Assembly (NCBI GenBank): GCA_028554755.1
Contig: JAPTOF010000010.1
Coordinates: 10,576,001-10,640,000 of the forward strand
Reading direction: 5' to 3'
From: Cordia subcordata
Lineage: Eukaryota; Streptophyta; Magnoliopsida; Boraginales; Cordiaceae
Length of the DNA stretch: 64,000 bases
Position 1 is the first letter of the stretch; each line of letters starts with the position of its first letter. Shown one piece after another: positions 45,337 through 56,341 of this stretch. Below the pieces are notes generated by a model, which did no database searches, had not been told where the DNA came from, and was given only the letters and a program-made list of their open reading frames with translations. The position numbers and the translations under genes are program-made.

Positions 45337-46600
45337 AAGGCTATACACGATCCGGTCTAATTCGGGGATTTGAAAATTTCCAGAATCGTCCCAAACTTTC
45401 AGTTCTCAAATATTTTAGAACCATAATCATACTAGAAGGAAAAATCTTTGTCGCATACCATTTCAAATTTTTGGGATAGTTAAGTACAGGTATTCAGTTC
45501 TTTCAGTACTTGTTCATCGAGATAGTATATGACAGAGTTTGAATCTTTCTATACTTGTTCACTAATTTTTATGTATTTTAGAGATATTGTTCGGATATTA
45601 ATAGAACTTCAATTGATAAAATAAAGGAAAACTTTAGTCTGATTGCTAATTATATTACAAATTTTGTTTGTCATATAACTAGAATAAATTAAGTTTCAAT
45701 AGCTTATACATTAAATCATTAAGTTAGTAATTAAATAATACAATTAAAATCAATTAAGCTTATTGTAGTTAGGTTAAAAATAGCAAGTTACATAAATAGG
45801 GTTAGTAGTATAATTAGAACAAAAAAATGTAATATAACCAACATCAATTAAATAGTATTAGTTTAAGTTATTAGATAATTAAGTTGGTAATATAATTAAA
45901 ATTAACTAATGCGTATATTAAAATATTAGTAAAGAGCTTATATTATTTTTAGGATTGCTAATTGCAATGTTTAAAAATTAACTTTCTCTTTCCTTCTGAC
46001 CTTGTTATACCTTATTCACTTTTTCAAAGATTATATCATAAACTATAATTAGCATGTATATAAAAGTTAATATGATTGAAATAATTATTATAAAATTAAT
46101 TGAGTAACTAAGAAATATGATGCAAGTTAACTAGGGTAGTTGTGATTAAATTTAATCTTAAGGAATATGGTATAAATTCATTAGTGTAGTTGTGAAAACC
46201 TAGAGATTAGAATCAAGCGTGATTATATTATACATATAAAGTAATTTTTTTTTAATTTTTCAGTAAGAATTTAAAATTTTTTATGATCTCAAAATAAAAA
46301 TATTAATATTAAAAGATTATATAAAATATTTTAAAATTGTAATATTAACATATATAATATTAATATTAAATATTATACATAATTATTAATATTAAAAATT
46401 CGATTCTTTTAGTCCAATCGAGATTGGTACAATTTCGGTTTAGTTCTCGATACGGTTCTCAAACAAGATCTAGAATTATATCATAAAGAAAATTTTGGTT
46501 CAATTTAGTTCTGTTCTTGAAGAAAAGTCAATAGAACTTTCAGTTCTGATACTATTCAGTACGATTTTTTGGTTCAGTTCGAGATCTCCAGGTCCTATGT
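45337..46600. mobile_element. probable hAT-type non-autonomous element
   Basis: The left end AAGGCTATACACGATCCGG and the right-end words GGTTCAGTTCGAGATC...GGTCCTATG resemble a widespread hAT terminus (GGGCTGTACACGAACC). Perfect flanking 8-mers TGTTGCAT at 45329-45336 and 46601-46608. The interior is AT-rich with GGTTC/TTCGGTT words at the right, no coding. The exact element edge is uncertain by a few bases. Confidence 0.65.
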
Positions 46601-46637
46601 TGTTGCATTAGTTTATAATATCAATGGGAAAAAGAAA

Positions 46638-47343
46638 TCTAGGTCTATTACTTTTAGTTATTGGACCAAAAATGTCCGTGAGTTTTTCTTTTTCTCTTCC
46701 CAAGTGCCTTTACTTAGTTAAAGTTTAAAAAATGTCATTTTTAATAAGGCAAATGACATGGTAAATTTTGATGTCTCTTAATTTTTTTTTAATTTTTGCA
46801 TTATTTATTCACCACTTGGATTTGCAAAAAATGCTAATATTTTTTTTATTTTTAATTTATTTTTACATTGAAATTAAAAATAAATTATACAAATTTCTCA
46901 TTAACCAAACCTGCAAATTATACAAATTAGGGACCTAATATAATTTATTAGAACAAAAATATGATACAAGTCGTGCGAAAACACACTAGGTTAATCATCT
47001 ACTTTGTCTATTCTAGCAGTTAATGTCTTCACAAAACTAGAAACAGTGTGTCGTCGAGTTAGACGATGCCGTTTAATTGCAACATCATCTCTGTGGTGAA
47101 TAACGTAAGAATAACTCAAAAACAAAAAAAAAAAAATAGAATTTTTTGCGAATCTAAGTAGTGAATGAATAATGAGAAAAAAAATAAAATTTACGAGATA
47201 TTAAAATTTACCATGTCGTTTGCCTCATTAAAGGGCAAAAATGACATCTTTTTTAACTTTAACTAAGTAGAAAAACATGGGAAGAGAAAAAAAAAAATTC
47301 AAGGAACTATTTGGTATAATGGTTTAAAGTAAGGGGAATCTAA
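46638..47343. mobile_element. inverted-repeat element, probably Mutator-type
   Basis: Left arm CTATTACTTTTAGTTATTGG...CTCTTCCCAAG and right arm reversed CCTTACTTTAAACCATTATACC...CTCTTCCCATG. Both arms share TTACTTAGTTAAAGTT (left) / CTACTTAGTTAAAGTT (right reversed), AATGTCATTTTT and GACATGGTAAATTTT. Arms exceed 150 bp. Flank duplication not resolved. Confidence 0.65.
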
Positions 47344-47594
47344 ATATCTTTTTTCCTCATATCAGTATATATATGCATGAGCATGAAGATACTAATTAGT
47401 AAACCATTTTAACCCAATGCTGCGTAGATGCATAATAATCTAGAGCTTAATTGAAAAGTAACTTAAGATCGTGAATGGCTAATTCTGAACTTTTCAGACA
47501 CGGAAAAGAGTGGAAGTGATGTTTTCCCCCCATTTTTTGCGGATTGCAGGGCAAAAGACGAAAAAATGGATCTTGCCTCATTTTTTTACTTCTC

Positions 47595-48218
47595 TAAGGC
47601 GTTGTTTGGCAACAGTATTTCAATTAATATTTAGTGTTTTGACCAAATCAAAATACTATCTCCTCCAATTTTTGTTGTTCAATAAAGTAGTATTCTATGT
47701 AATGTTTTTGATTGAAATAGTGTTTGAAATAGTCTTTCTAAAACATTAATATTTTTAACATTTCAGGTAGTGGCAAGTGTTTCATTTTTTATTCCACCTG
47801 TTATTATTTTTCTTGGAAAAATTATTTTTTCAATCAATTAAAAAATATTTCTAAAATAATAACATTTTTGTAATATTAATAAAATTAATTTATCAAAAGT
47901 AATTTTATTATACTTTAATAATCAAATGTTATTACAAGAAACATATATCTAATTATGAAATAAATTTTCTCATTTCAATAATAATAATAATTATTATATT
48001 TATCACAACACAATAATGTAATACAATGTCTTTTTATGTCATTTATATTCATCAGTTAATCAAACGGCTAATTTTATCAAACACATATTATTCAATTAGC
48101 TAACTAAATAATTATTTGCTAATAGTTAAAATACAACAGATATTAGTTACTCAAACCACTATTTGCTATCAAACAGTTATCAACTACTTTAACAACTAAT
48201 TTTGCCGAACATGCCCTA
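47595..48218. mobile_element. hAT-type MITE with GGCATGTTTGGCAA ends
   Basis: Left TAAGGCGTTGTTTGGCAA, right reversed TAGGGCATGTTCGGCAAA. The interior is AT-rich with repeated TAGCTAACTAAATA-like words. No clean 8-bp duplication found. A short unsupported open frame (47510-47749) overlaps the left end. Confidence 0.55.
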
Positions 48219-48389
48219 CAGCTAATATAGAATGATGTGAACTAATTTCCAAGGTTGACATTATAAACTAATGTAGACTTCCAAGGGTTAACATTATAAA
48301 CTAATGTAGACATCACATTAACCTGCTCATTCCGGAGGCAGTAATCACAGAGGGGAGTGGATCTCTACAACATCAAAAGCTTATTGCAG

Positions 48390-48625
48390 GGTTAAAAGTC
48401 GCTGCAAAAACCATTTTGCAATGGTTTTCTAACCGTTATTTAAAATCTCACTGCAAATTCCTATTGCAATCGTTTTCTTAGTGGCAACAATTAAAAACCA
48501 CTGCAAATAATACATTTTGCAACGGTTTTCTATAAAAGAAAATATTGCAAACAATAGTCTATGGCAACATTTTTTTTTTTTTTTTGAGTTCTAAGTAACG
48601 GTTAGAAAACCGTCGCAAAAAGACG
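48390..48625. repeat. CACTA-like subterminal repeat cluster (TTGCAACGGTTTTC)
   Basis: Four or more copies in both orientations of TTTTGCAACGGTTTTCTAACC-type words, some degraded to TGCAATGGTTTTC. Such repeats lie near the ends of many plant CACTA elements. Neither terminus is clearly preserved. Confidence 0.45.
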
Positions 48626-48892
48626 ATCTAAGGCAATAATTTTTTTGACCTTTTAAAATTAGTGTTGCAAGAGGTCCAGAATGTTAAAGTGAATTTGCTC
48701 ATAATGTTATTATATTTTAAGTGAATTAGATGATTACAAGTTGTTGATAAAGTTATAATGAAGTGATATTGACATTTTTTCACTGTCAAATTTTGTTCAT
48801 AATTAATTATGACATTCTATATTATAAGTAGACCTATTCTTCTTGGCTGGAAGTCAATCTTCGCCAAATATTATATATTGTGTGGTACACAT

Positions 48893-49346
48893 CAATGAGC
48901 TGTTTTTTGCTTTAAATTATTTCATTGCCAAAGGATTGAAAATAATTTCAATCATTGACTAAAACTAATCTTAATCTATTTTTGGGATTATTAAAATGTG
49001 CCACCTGTTGCTGTGGATGTCAAAATCAGGTTAGGTAACAAGGGCTGAAAGTTCAAAACTAATGCTTAACTGACGATCACATTTTTGTGTTTACGATCTT
49101 ATTTTAGTTTAGTCTATGAAATCTAATATAATGTGTCACTCGCCCAATTATTGTGCATAATTTTTTAATACTTGGGCCTTTACTTTTTCTTGCTAATTAA
49201 GTTTTTGCATGATCCTCTCAATATTATATACTCTAAGTAGAATTGTTGAGTGGCTTGCAATGTCTCAAAAATTACTGCTAAGTGCCATTTTTTTTCAATG
49301 CTAGGATGAGTTCTTGTACAAAAAAATTATTATTATTATTATTATT
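48893..49346. repeat. inverted duplication, copy A left part
   Basis: Matches the reverse complement of about 62520-62990 (for example ATGAGCTGTTTTTTGCTT, GTGCCACCTGTTGCTGTGG, GCTAGGATGAGTTCTTGT). It continues after the LTR element at 51151-51750. Confidence 0.85.
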
Positions 49347-49822
49347 TGTTGGGTTATGACTCAAAGTCTAAGCCCATACAAATTAGGAAAAAATTTTAAT
49401 GAGAATTAAAATTCTAGTTATAGTAAGAGTCTTAATTATGGTAAGATTAATAGATGAGGAAATCCTTTGTCTTGGAGGACAAGGAAATCTCCTCTATAAA
49501 TAGGGCTCTTACATTAGTTGTATAAAGTGTGTCTTAGGGTCACACCGTGGGGGTGAGAGAGAGCCTGAGAGCATCGAGAGTATCTTATATTCGTTCTAGT
49601 CCTGTTGAAGATAGAACCATTATAAGAACTCTATGGGAGAGAGTTTAGACTTTTCTTTCAGTGCAAAAAGTCACATGGGTTGTAATACTCTTTTCTATTA
49701 ATGGAGTTTATCGTGGACGTAGACAGAGGGCCGAACCACATTTAATAGCGCGTATTCTTTTCTCATTACTTGTGTTTTAATTCCGCTTTGTGAGTGTGTC
49801 TATGTCCTCGATTTTCCCAACA
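49347..49822 (+). repeat. 5' LTR of the non-autonomous element
   Basis: TGTTGGGTTATGACTC ... GATTTTCCCAACA. TATA box TATAAATA at 49495-49502. The terminal TGTTGGG/CCCAACA is a perfect 7-bp inverted repeat. Confidence 0.95.
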
Positions 49823-50665
49823 AGTGGTATCAGAGCTAGGTTGGAGGGAGGACGCTGGTTTGCACGAAAACGAAAAAGAAACGCCGAAGAAGAGTAAAAA
49901 AATTCATTGATCTGCTGGTCACGTTTGGCAACCTTCTCGGAGTCCGATCGACGATCCGTTTATTTCTGTGTTTTCGTCTCGGCGAGGATAGTAAGTTGCT
50001 AAAATTTCGTGACGATCTGACAGTCGGATTGTGAGATACAAGCATGTCAAGTTTTGTGAGTTTGTGGTCAAACAGTCAAACAGAAGTTTTGATCAGTGGG
50101 CTGCAGGGGTTTGACCGCGTTGACTGAGGGTCTCCTTACCGTTTTCTGACATCCTGAGTTCGTTTTTGAGGTCCGTTTTGCCAAATTTCTTGATGTATCG
50201 TGGGTAAGCCTTGAAATTGGGTAAAACAATGAAGTAGTGATGAAATTCTGCGAAAGTCTTTGAAGCATTGTGCGAGCAAACACAGCCGACTAGTGAACAA
50301 ACTTCTAGAGGAGAGAAGTTTGGATAAGTAGACTAGTTGAAGAAAGTTCGATTCGAGGGAGGAGTCACGCGCAGAGAGTCTACGTAGCTGAACAATCAGA
50401 GTCCTAGCCAGACGACTGATAAGGAATGCTACTGTTGGAAGAGAAGACCACGTCCGAGATGCCTTGTGTCGAGGGAGGACGCAAACAACCTCAAGAGGTC
50501 GAGGTGCCTGAAGAGGGATGTTGAGGATGACTCCGAAAACTTGCTAGGATGTGTTGGTAGCTGCTGCCGTGAAGAGTGTTGTCGAGCAAGGGCTCTAGCA
50601 TGAAGACTGTGAAGAGGTTTCAGTTGCGGCAAAGAAGCTTCGAACTTTTCGCGAATGGAGGAATT
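49823..50665 (+). other. interior of the non-autonomous LTR element
   Basis: PBS TGGTATCAGAGCTAGG at 49825-49840 and PPT-like GAATGGAGGAATT at 50653-50665. In between is GC-richer sequence with no open frame attributable to gag or pol. Non-coding; could serve as packaging RNA. Confidence 0.88.
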
Positions 50666-51150
50666 TGTTGGGTTATGGCTCAAAGTCCAAACCCATGCAA
50701 ATTAGGAAAGAATTTTAATGAGAATTAAAATTCTAGTTATGGTAAGAGTCTTAATTATGGTAGGATTGATAGATGAGGAAATCCTTTGTCTTAGAGGACA
50801 AGGAAATCTCCTCTATAAATAGGACTCTTGCATTAGTTGTATAAAGTGTGCCTTAGGGCCACAGCCTATGGGATGTGGGGGTGAGAGAGAGCCTGAAAGC
50901 ATTGAGAGTGTCTTATATTCGTTCTAGTCCTGTTGAGGATAGAACCATTATAAGAACTCTGTGGGGAAGGGTTTAGACTTTTCTTTCCGTGCAAAAAGTC
51001 ACATGGGTTGTAATACTCTTTTCTATTAGTGGAGTTTATTGTGGACGTAGGCAGAGGGCTGAACCACATTTAATAGCGCGTATTCTTTTCTCGTTACTTG
51101 TGTTTTAATTCCACTGTGTGAGTGTGTCTATGTCCTCGATTTTCCCAACA
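50666..51150 (+). repeat. 3' LTR of the non-autonomous element
   Basis: Very similar to 49347-49822. Differs by a short insertion (AGCCTATGGGATG near 50864) and scattered substitutions, many of C/T type. TATA box at 50814-50821. Confidence 0.95.
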
Positions 51151-51170
51151 TTATTATTATTATTATTATT

Positions 51171-51214
<44 letters not shown>

Positions 51215-51222
51215 TATTAATT
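51151..51222. repeat. (TTA)n(TCA)n microsatellite
   Basis: ATT repeats on both sides of the LTR element (49327-49346 and 51151-51172), followed by about 13 CAT units. This was the insertion target. Confidence 0.93.
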
Positions 51223-51750
51223 AGCAAATGATAGTAAAATATTATCGTTTACAATAAATAAATATATAAAAATTACAAAATATTAATTTCTAATATCAAT
51301 AATTAATAATATCATGAAAAAAGGGCAGGAAATTAAAAAAAGGAAAAAAAATGTCAAGGGCAGACTATATTATGCCGCAAGGCCATGGAATTCTAGGCAT
51401 GTTTACTTACAAAAAAAATTAGAGTTGTTTTTACAAAATCTGTTCACAGGAAATGAAAAATAGAATATTATGTTTGCAAATGAAAATTTTTCAAAATGAG
51501 AACTGAAACAAATTTATTTTTTTTAATTTTCCAAATTAAAAAAGAGCAATGAAAAACAATCTAATTTGCTTTGTTAAATTTGGAGACTTTTTCAATAGTT
51601 CTGTATCTTCAAAGACACGTCCAAGACCTCAAAGTTTCAAATCTCTAAACAAAATCACATGCAATCCTTGAAAACGCCAATCCCAACAACTTTTTAAACA
51701 AAATAACACGAAATCCTTAGAAATGTTAACAATCGCTATGATTTCGACAT
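51223..51750. repeat. inverted duplication, copy A right part
   Basis: Matches the reverse complement of about 62230-62480: AAATATTATCGTTTACAATAA and ATCACATGCAATCCTTGAAA are shared. Part of it (51400-51560) is less clearly matched. Confidence 0.75.
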
Positions 51751-52009
51751 AGAAACAAATTAATTAAGGACCATGCTAAATGGCCAAACACTGATTGGCC
51801 AAAAATAGCCAAAATGTTTTTGAGACAAATAAAAAGATTTTTTTATTCGAAGTTATAATTGTTTATCTACATTTTCTCATCTCATTATAATAATACTCTC
51901 TCTCTTCATTTCTCTCTCTTCTTATTACAATTCTTTCTCTCTCTTATCATTATCTCTTTCTCTTTCTTCATTTCTCTCTCTTAAACCAAGACACAACTTT
52001 CTCAATCTC

Positions 52010-52036
52010 CCTTCCCCCCCCCCCCCGGCCCCCCCC
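52010..52036. repeat. poly-C tract
   Basis: Long C run interrupted by GG; possible sequencing-difficult region. Confidence 0.8.
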
Positions 52037-52559
52037 TGTCTAACAACTTTACTTACTTACCTTTACTTTTTTTTTTTAATATTTGCCTTTTATCTTTCTC
52101 AAAACTTGACTTTATAAAATTCAAATAAATTTCCCCCTATTACTTGTCAAATAGAAGTAAATTCATACAATCGTGTACAATGTATCATTGTCTTTTACAT
52201 TGTAATAATATAATGAATATATTATAACAGATTATTTATTATATAATTGTTATAAAATTATTTTACTACAAGAAAATTTTATATGTGATATTTTTAGAAA
52301 ATGGTTATTTAGGTAGAGAAACAGATCAAAATATTGTATACCATCTTCTACCCATTTTACATGTAAGAGGCAAAATTGGATTTTTTTTTTTAAATCATAA
52401 AACACAAAGTCTGTGGCATGTTAGTGAAATGGAAAACAATAAGCAAGTATTTTTTCTATGGTAAAGAAATATAATAAAGGAAAAAAAGAAAAACGTATTA
52501 GGATAAGGTAGAAAAAAAGACATAAAGTATGTAATAGAAAAAAAAGTCATTTTAATAAT

Positions 52560-53190
52560 TAATCATATAATTTATAACATTATTTGATTAAAAGTAAAAT
52601 TTAATAATTAACAATGCAAACCATATGTATTACTAAATATATGATCTATTTTCTTATTTTTCAAAAATGAGTCTTTGTTACTTATAAATCATGAACACTG
52701 GTTTTTAACACAATTCACTTGTTGGAGCAAACTATGTCAATAACCAAAAGATTCACATTTTCTTTCACTTCTCTCTATAAATTCTTTATTTTCAAATCAT
52801 AATAATATTATTTAGTTAAAAACAAAATTTAACAATTAACCATGTACATTAGTTTTACGTTGAACTAAACTAATAATCTTTTTTCAAATTTATTAAATGA
52901 GTATTCCTTAGTTATATATGATAAACATTGAAACTTTAACATGATTCATCAACTGAACCAAAACAAAGATAATAATGAAAGACTTCACATTTCTTTGCTT
53001 ACCTCTATCAATTTTTCTAATTTTTTCTTTCTCTTGAATCATAATAATATTATTTAGTTAATACAAAATTTTATTAACTAACCACAGAAATCAATAATGG
53101 TCTATTTCTAATTTTACAAAAGAATGATTCTCCCTTACTTATAGATAAAAAATAGTGAAATTTTAACATGATTAACAATAAAAAAATATT
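52560..53190. repeat. tandem repeat, about 3 units of about 235-245 bp
   Basis: Each unit begins ATCATAATAATATTATTTAG-like and continues AAAATTTAACAATTAACCA, then ATGAGT...TTACTTATA and TTAACATGATTCA. Units start near 52565, 52795 and 53037. Copies are diverged. All lie inside the 51768-54850 element. Confidence 0.7.
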
Positions 53191-54859
53191 TTAATTTTAC
53201 ATTGACGCTAATGCAAAATAGAAATATTATATACTTTTCACTTAATAAAAAATTCAATCCGTACAAAGCATGAATATAAAAAAATACTAATGTGCTAATA
53301 TAAAATTGCTATAGCATAATCCTTGTTAATTGTTAGTCAGTCAAAACAAAAAATTGGAGAAATATTCCTTTGCTGCGAGAACACCCTATACATAGTGACC
53401 ATTTTTCTTATTTGAAAAGTCAAAATTTTTCTAGTACACACACACAAAAAAAAAAAAAATTCTAGTGCACACACACACATACATATATTAGATCAATTCT
53501 CTGTTCTCTTTCTTGGTTGCCAAGTAACATATAATTTTCTTAATTTTTTTCCCTATTCTAAAAGAAAAGAACAAAACTCTTGTTGGCAATTCTATTAAGT
53601 GGGAACTAATATAAAAATAAACACCCATTTAGACAATCTTAATTTGTGTATTTAAGGTTTTAAATCCTAGACCAACCATGTTTTCTTTTCCAATTGAATA
53701 TATAACACCTCTCATTTTCCTAAAAAGATAGCATGAATTTTTTTCCCCAAAAAATAAATATAGTTAAATAGTTTTGTAGGATACATAAACTAAAGTAATT
53801 TTGTTTATCTTAAGGTTGTAATTAAGTCATATTTCAACTAGATTTTGGTTTCCTATCAACATAGGCAATTTAGTCCAAAAGAACATTTTTAGCTTGTTCC
53901 TTACTTTCATGTGGTTGTACATTTTTATTCGAAATGGTGCACTTTTCTTTCAAATGTCCAAAGTTATCTTTTTATACAACAAACACTAAACATTGACCAA
54001 TTAATATGGACAATTTCGTTATTCGATTTTAAAATTGATTTTCTCTCGTACATGCAATTTTAAACTCTAATTAGAGTATATCCCATGCAATGCTCATAAG
54101 AAATGTGTACTTTTAATATTTTTATTTTTATTGATGGCCAATTTTCACATTTTATGTGATGCTAAAATATAAACATACCTTTTAAAATATAATTCTTGGT
54201 AAGTTTTCAATACTAATTATAATTTTATGAGAGATTTTTAGTAATTGGGAAGACTTTTGCTTGTATGTCGTGAAAGACAATAGAATCACAACATATAGAA
54301 AAATAGATTCCATTTTTTCATAATTATTTTTCCTTATTGTGGTATATAATTTACTAATTCCACTAAACATACTCAATTATTGATTTAAATAATGTTTAAA
54401 AATAAAACACATTAATTATTCTCATACCTGTTTTGAGCAAAATACTAGCTTATTTACATGCTTGACAACATTAATTTGTGCTTGGTTATTTAAATTTCAC
54501 TTTTTAACTAATATGTTGAAATATTAATTTGGATTCTCTAAAAAAAAATTATATTCTTGAAAACTATTTATACTTTCCACCATGAGAAATGAACTATTAT
54601 TTCTTCTTTTTTGCCAAACAATTGCAACTACATATACACACATGTATATATACACACATGTTGGACAATGCATTGAAAATGATAATATACATGTTTGTAG
54701 TAGTTAGACAACTAATAATGATGAAAGAGAAAAGAAAAAGTTACAAAGTTATTCAATAAGGGTGGATATGTCAAAAGATATAATAAATTACATATTTGTC
54801 CTCATTTTGGCCATTTTTGGCCAAGTTTTTTTGGCCACAAATATTTTTCCATTAATTAA

Positions 54860-55340
54860 TATGAGGAGTGACCAAGAACTTTATATGGTTTACTTGAATT
54901 TAAAAATTTTTTTATGTGAGACTTTTTGATATATTTTAACACCTCTTCGTGTATGACCTAAAATATTACCTACACCACTTGGATGGATGTGAGAGCCAGA
55001 ATAACAGATGGGCTAACACAATTAGGCACTTGATGGACGTGAGATCTAGAATAATGGATGGACTAACACAACCTGGAACAAATGTAGCTTGGCTACTTGC
55101 AGAGATGGGCCATCATATTAACAGACCTGCACAATAAACGAGCTTGACAGAAGCTCAGCTCTAATACCAAACAGTTTCAGATTTTAGAACACACCATCAC
55201 TTATTAAAAACATTAAAATTGTCCACATACAAGGCTTAGAAACAAACCCCACTTGCACGTGAGAGGGCCTGCTAATACAATAATATAAATACATTACTAC
55301 TCTCTTTATAAACTTAAACTTTTAGGTGAAGTAGCAACTC
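54860..55340. repeat. dispersed non-coding repeat fragment
   Basis: The segment ATGTGAGACTTTTTGATATATTTTAACACC resembles 43378-43410 (only the ends are matched by eye). Further right, AGCTCTAATACCA (55156-55168) is the reverse of a PBS-like TGGTATTAGAGCT, but no LTR terminus adjoins it. A 62-codon open frame here is not credible. Confidence 0.35.
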
Positions 55341-56341
55341 AAATAAAAAAACACCTATCCTGTACACAAATAAATAATTAATAAATAATTAATATTTTTT
55401 GACTTGATGAATAATTCTATTTTTTATCTACAATAGAAATATTTTATAGTTTAGTAAATTAAAAAAGGACCATAAAACTATTAACAAGCATTTTTTATTT
55501 CAATAAATGAACGTATTTTCCTAATTTTCACAAAAATAAAAACTCTAATTTTCTTTAAAAAACTAAAGTTAAAAAATAAAAATTAGGTGTTTATAAGTAA
55601 ACAATAAAAAACTAAAGTTAAAAAATAAAAAGTAGGTATTTATAAGTAAACAAAGCCTTAATTTATTTACATTTTGGGAGATTATTTACCTCATCAATAC
55701 CAGGAAGTTATATATTGGGCTATTTTCGGACACACCAACGGGGCATTGTATTACTTTATAAGGGCCTAGGATTATACAATCTTTTATGTGGTGATTGATA
55801 CGTGAGAATAGATTGGAAATGACTCTCTTTAGAATCCCATAATTGGTACTATATAATGACTTAGGGAATCCGATTCCCATGAGAATCCCATTCCCATGAA
55901 TATAAGAATAGCCATTCCTGATAAAATCCATGGAAGTGACTCATTCTCATGTTCATAAGAATGAGAATTTTCGTCAAAAGATGGAAATAATCTTTTAAAA
56001 ACTAAAATTTAGCATTTTATATCAAAAAATAAAAATAATAGATAATAAATTTAAAAATATAAATATAAATATAAAATAAAAATAGAAATAAAAATAAAAA
56101 TAAAAATGAAATAAAAAAAGAAAGCAAAAACAAAAACAAATATAAAAAGTTTACCAGATTATATATTCATATATATACACATATATTATTATCATTATTA
56201 TTTTTATTAAGGTTATCAACATAAATATACTTTATATTAGTATTAATAGCATTTTAGTAATATTTTATGTAATTAAATTTTATTACTATACTGCATATAA
56301 CATTATTGTATTAGAGTAACTTGGTTTTTTATATAAATTGT
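55341..56341. other. AT-rich interval, no gene recognised
   Basis: 55600-55990 has words like ATTCCCATGAGAATCCCATTC, seen in some plant MITEs, without definable ends. 56010-56130 is A-rich (AAATAAAAATA). Confidence 0.4.

Larger units (their letters stand above)
49347..51150 (+). mobile_element. short non-autonomous LTR retrotransposon
   Basis: Two LTRs (476 and 485 bp), plus-strand PBS and PPT, and an 843-bp interior with no credible reading frame. Perfect TSD TTATT (49342-49346, 51151-51155) inside a trinucleotide microsatellite. The interior includes GGTCAAACAGTCAAAC near 50068, like the Tork leader. The LTRs carry the same GTGGACGTAG...GGCCGAACCAC segment as the Tork LTRs. It probably depends on a Tork-type partner for all enzymes. 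Confidence 0.92.
51768..54850. mobile_element. 3.1-kb GGCCAAA-ended element, 9-bp TSD
   Basis: Left GGACCATGCTAAATGGCCAA and right reversed GGAAAAATATTTGTGGCCAA. Just inside, TTGGCCAAAAATAGCCAAAA pairs with TTGGCCAAAAATGGCCAAAA. Flanks ATTAATTAA at 51759-51767 and 54851-54859 are identical, though low in complexity. The interior is AT-rich and non-coding, with a three-unit tandem repeat. Nine-base duplication and long subterminal repeats suggest a non-autonomous Mutator-type element. Confidence 0.75.

Noticed and set aside
47510..47749. 79-codon open frame
   Set aside because: Overlaps the end of a hAT-type MITE in AT-rich DNA and has no recognisable domain.
52263..52280. Isolated ACTACAAGAAAATT resembling a CACTA terminus
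   Set aside because: No matching opposite end or subterminal repeats were found nearby; could be chance in AT-rich DNA.
54949..55137. 62-codon open frame starting MYDLKYYLHHLDG
   Set aside because: It falls in a dispersed non-coding repeat with internal DNA-level duplications (GGATG...AGA...AATGGATGG), and no family is recognisable.
55150..55175. PBS-like TGGTATTAGAGCTGAGC on the minus strand suggesting an LTR element
   Set aside because: No TG...CA LTR terminus abuts it and no second LTR or PPT was found.
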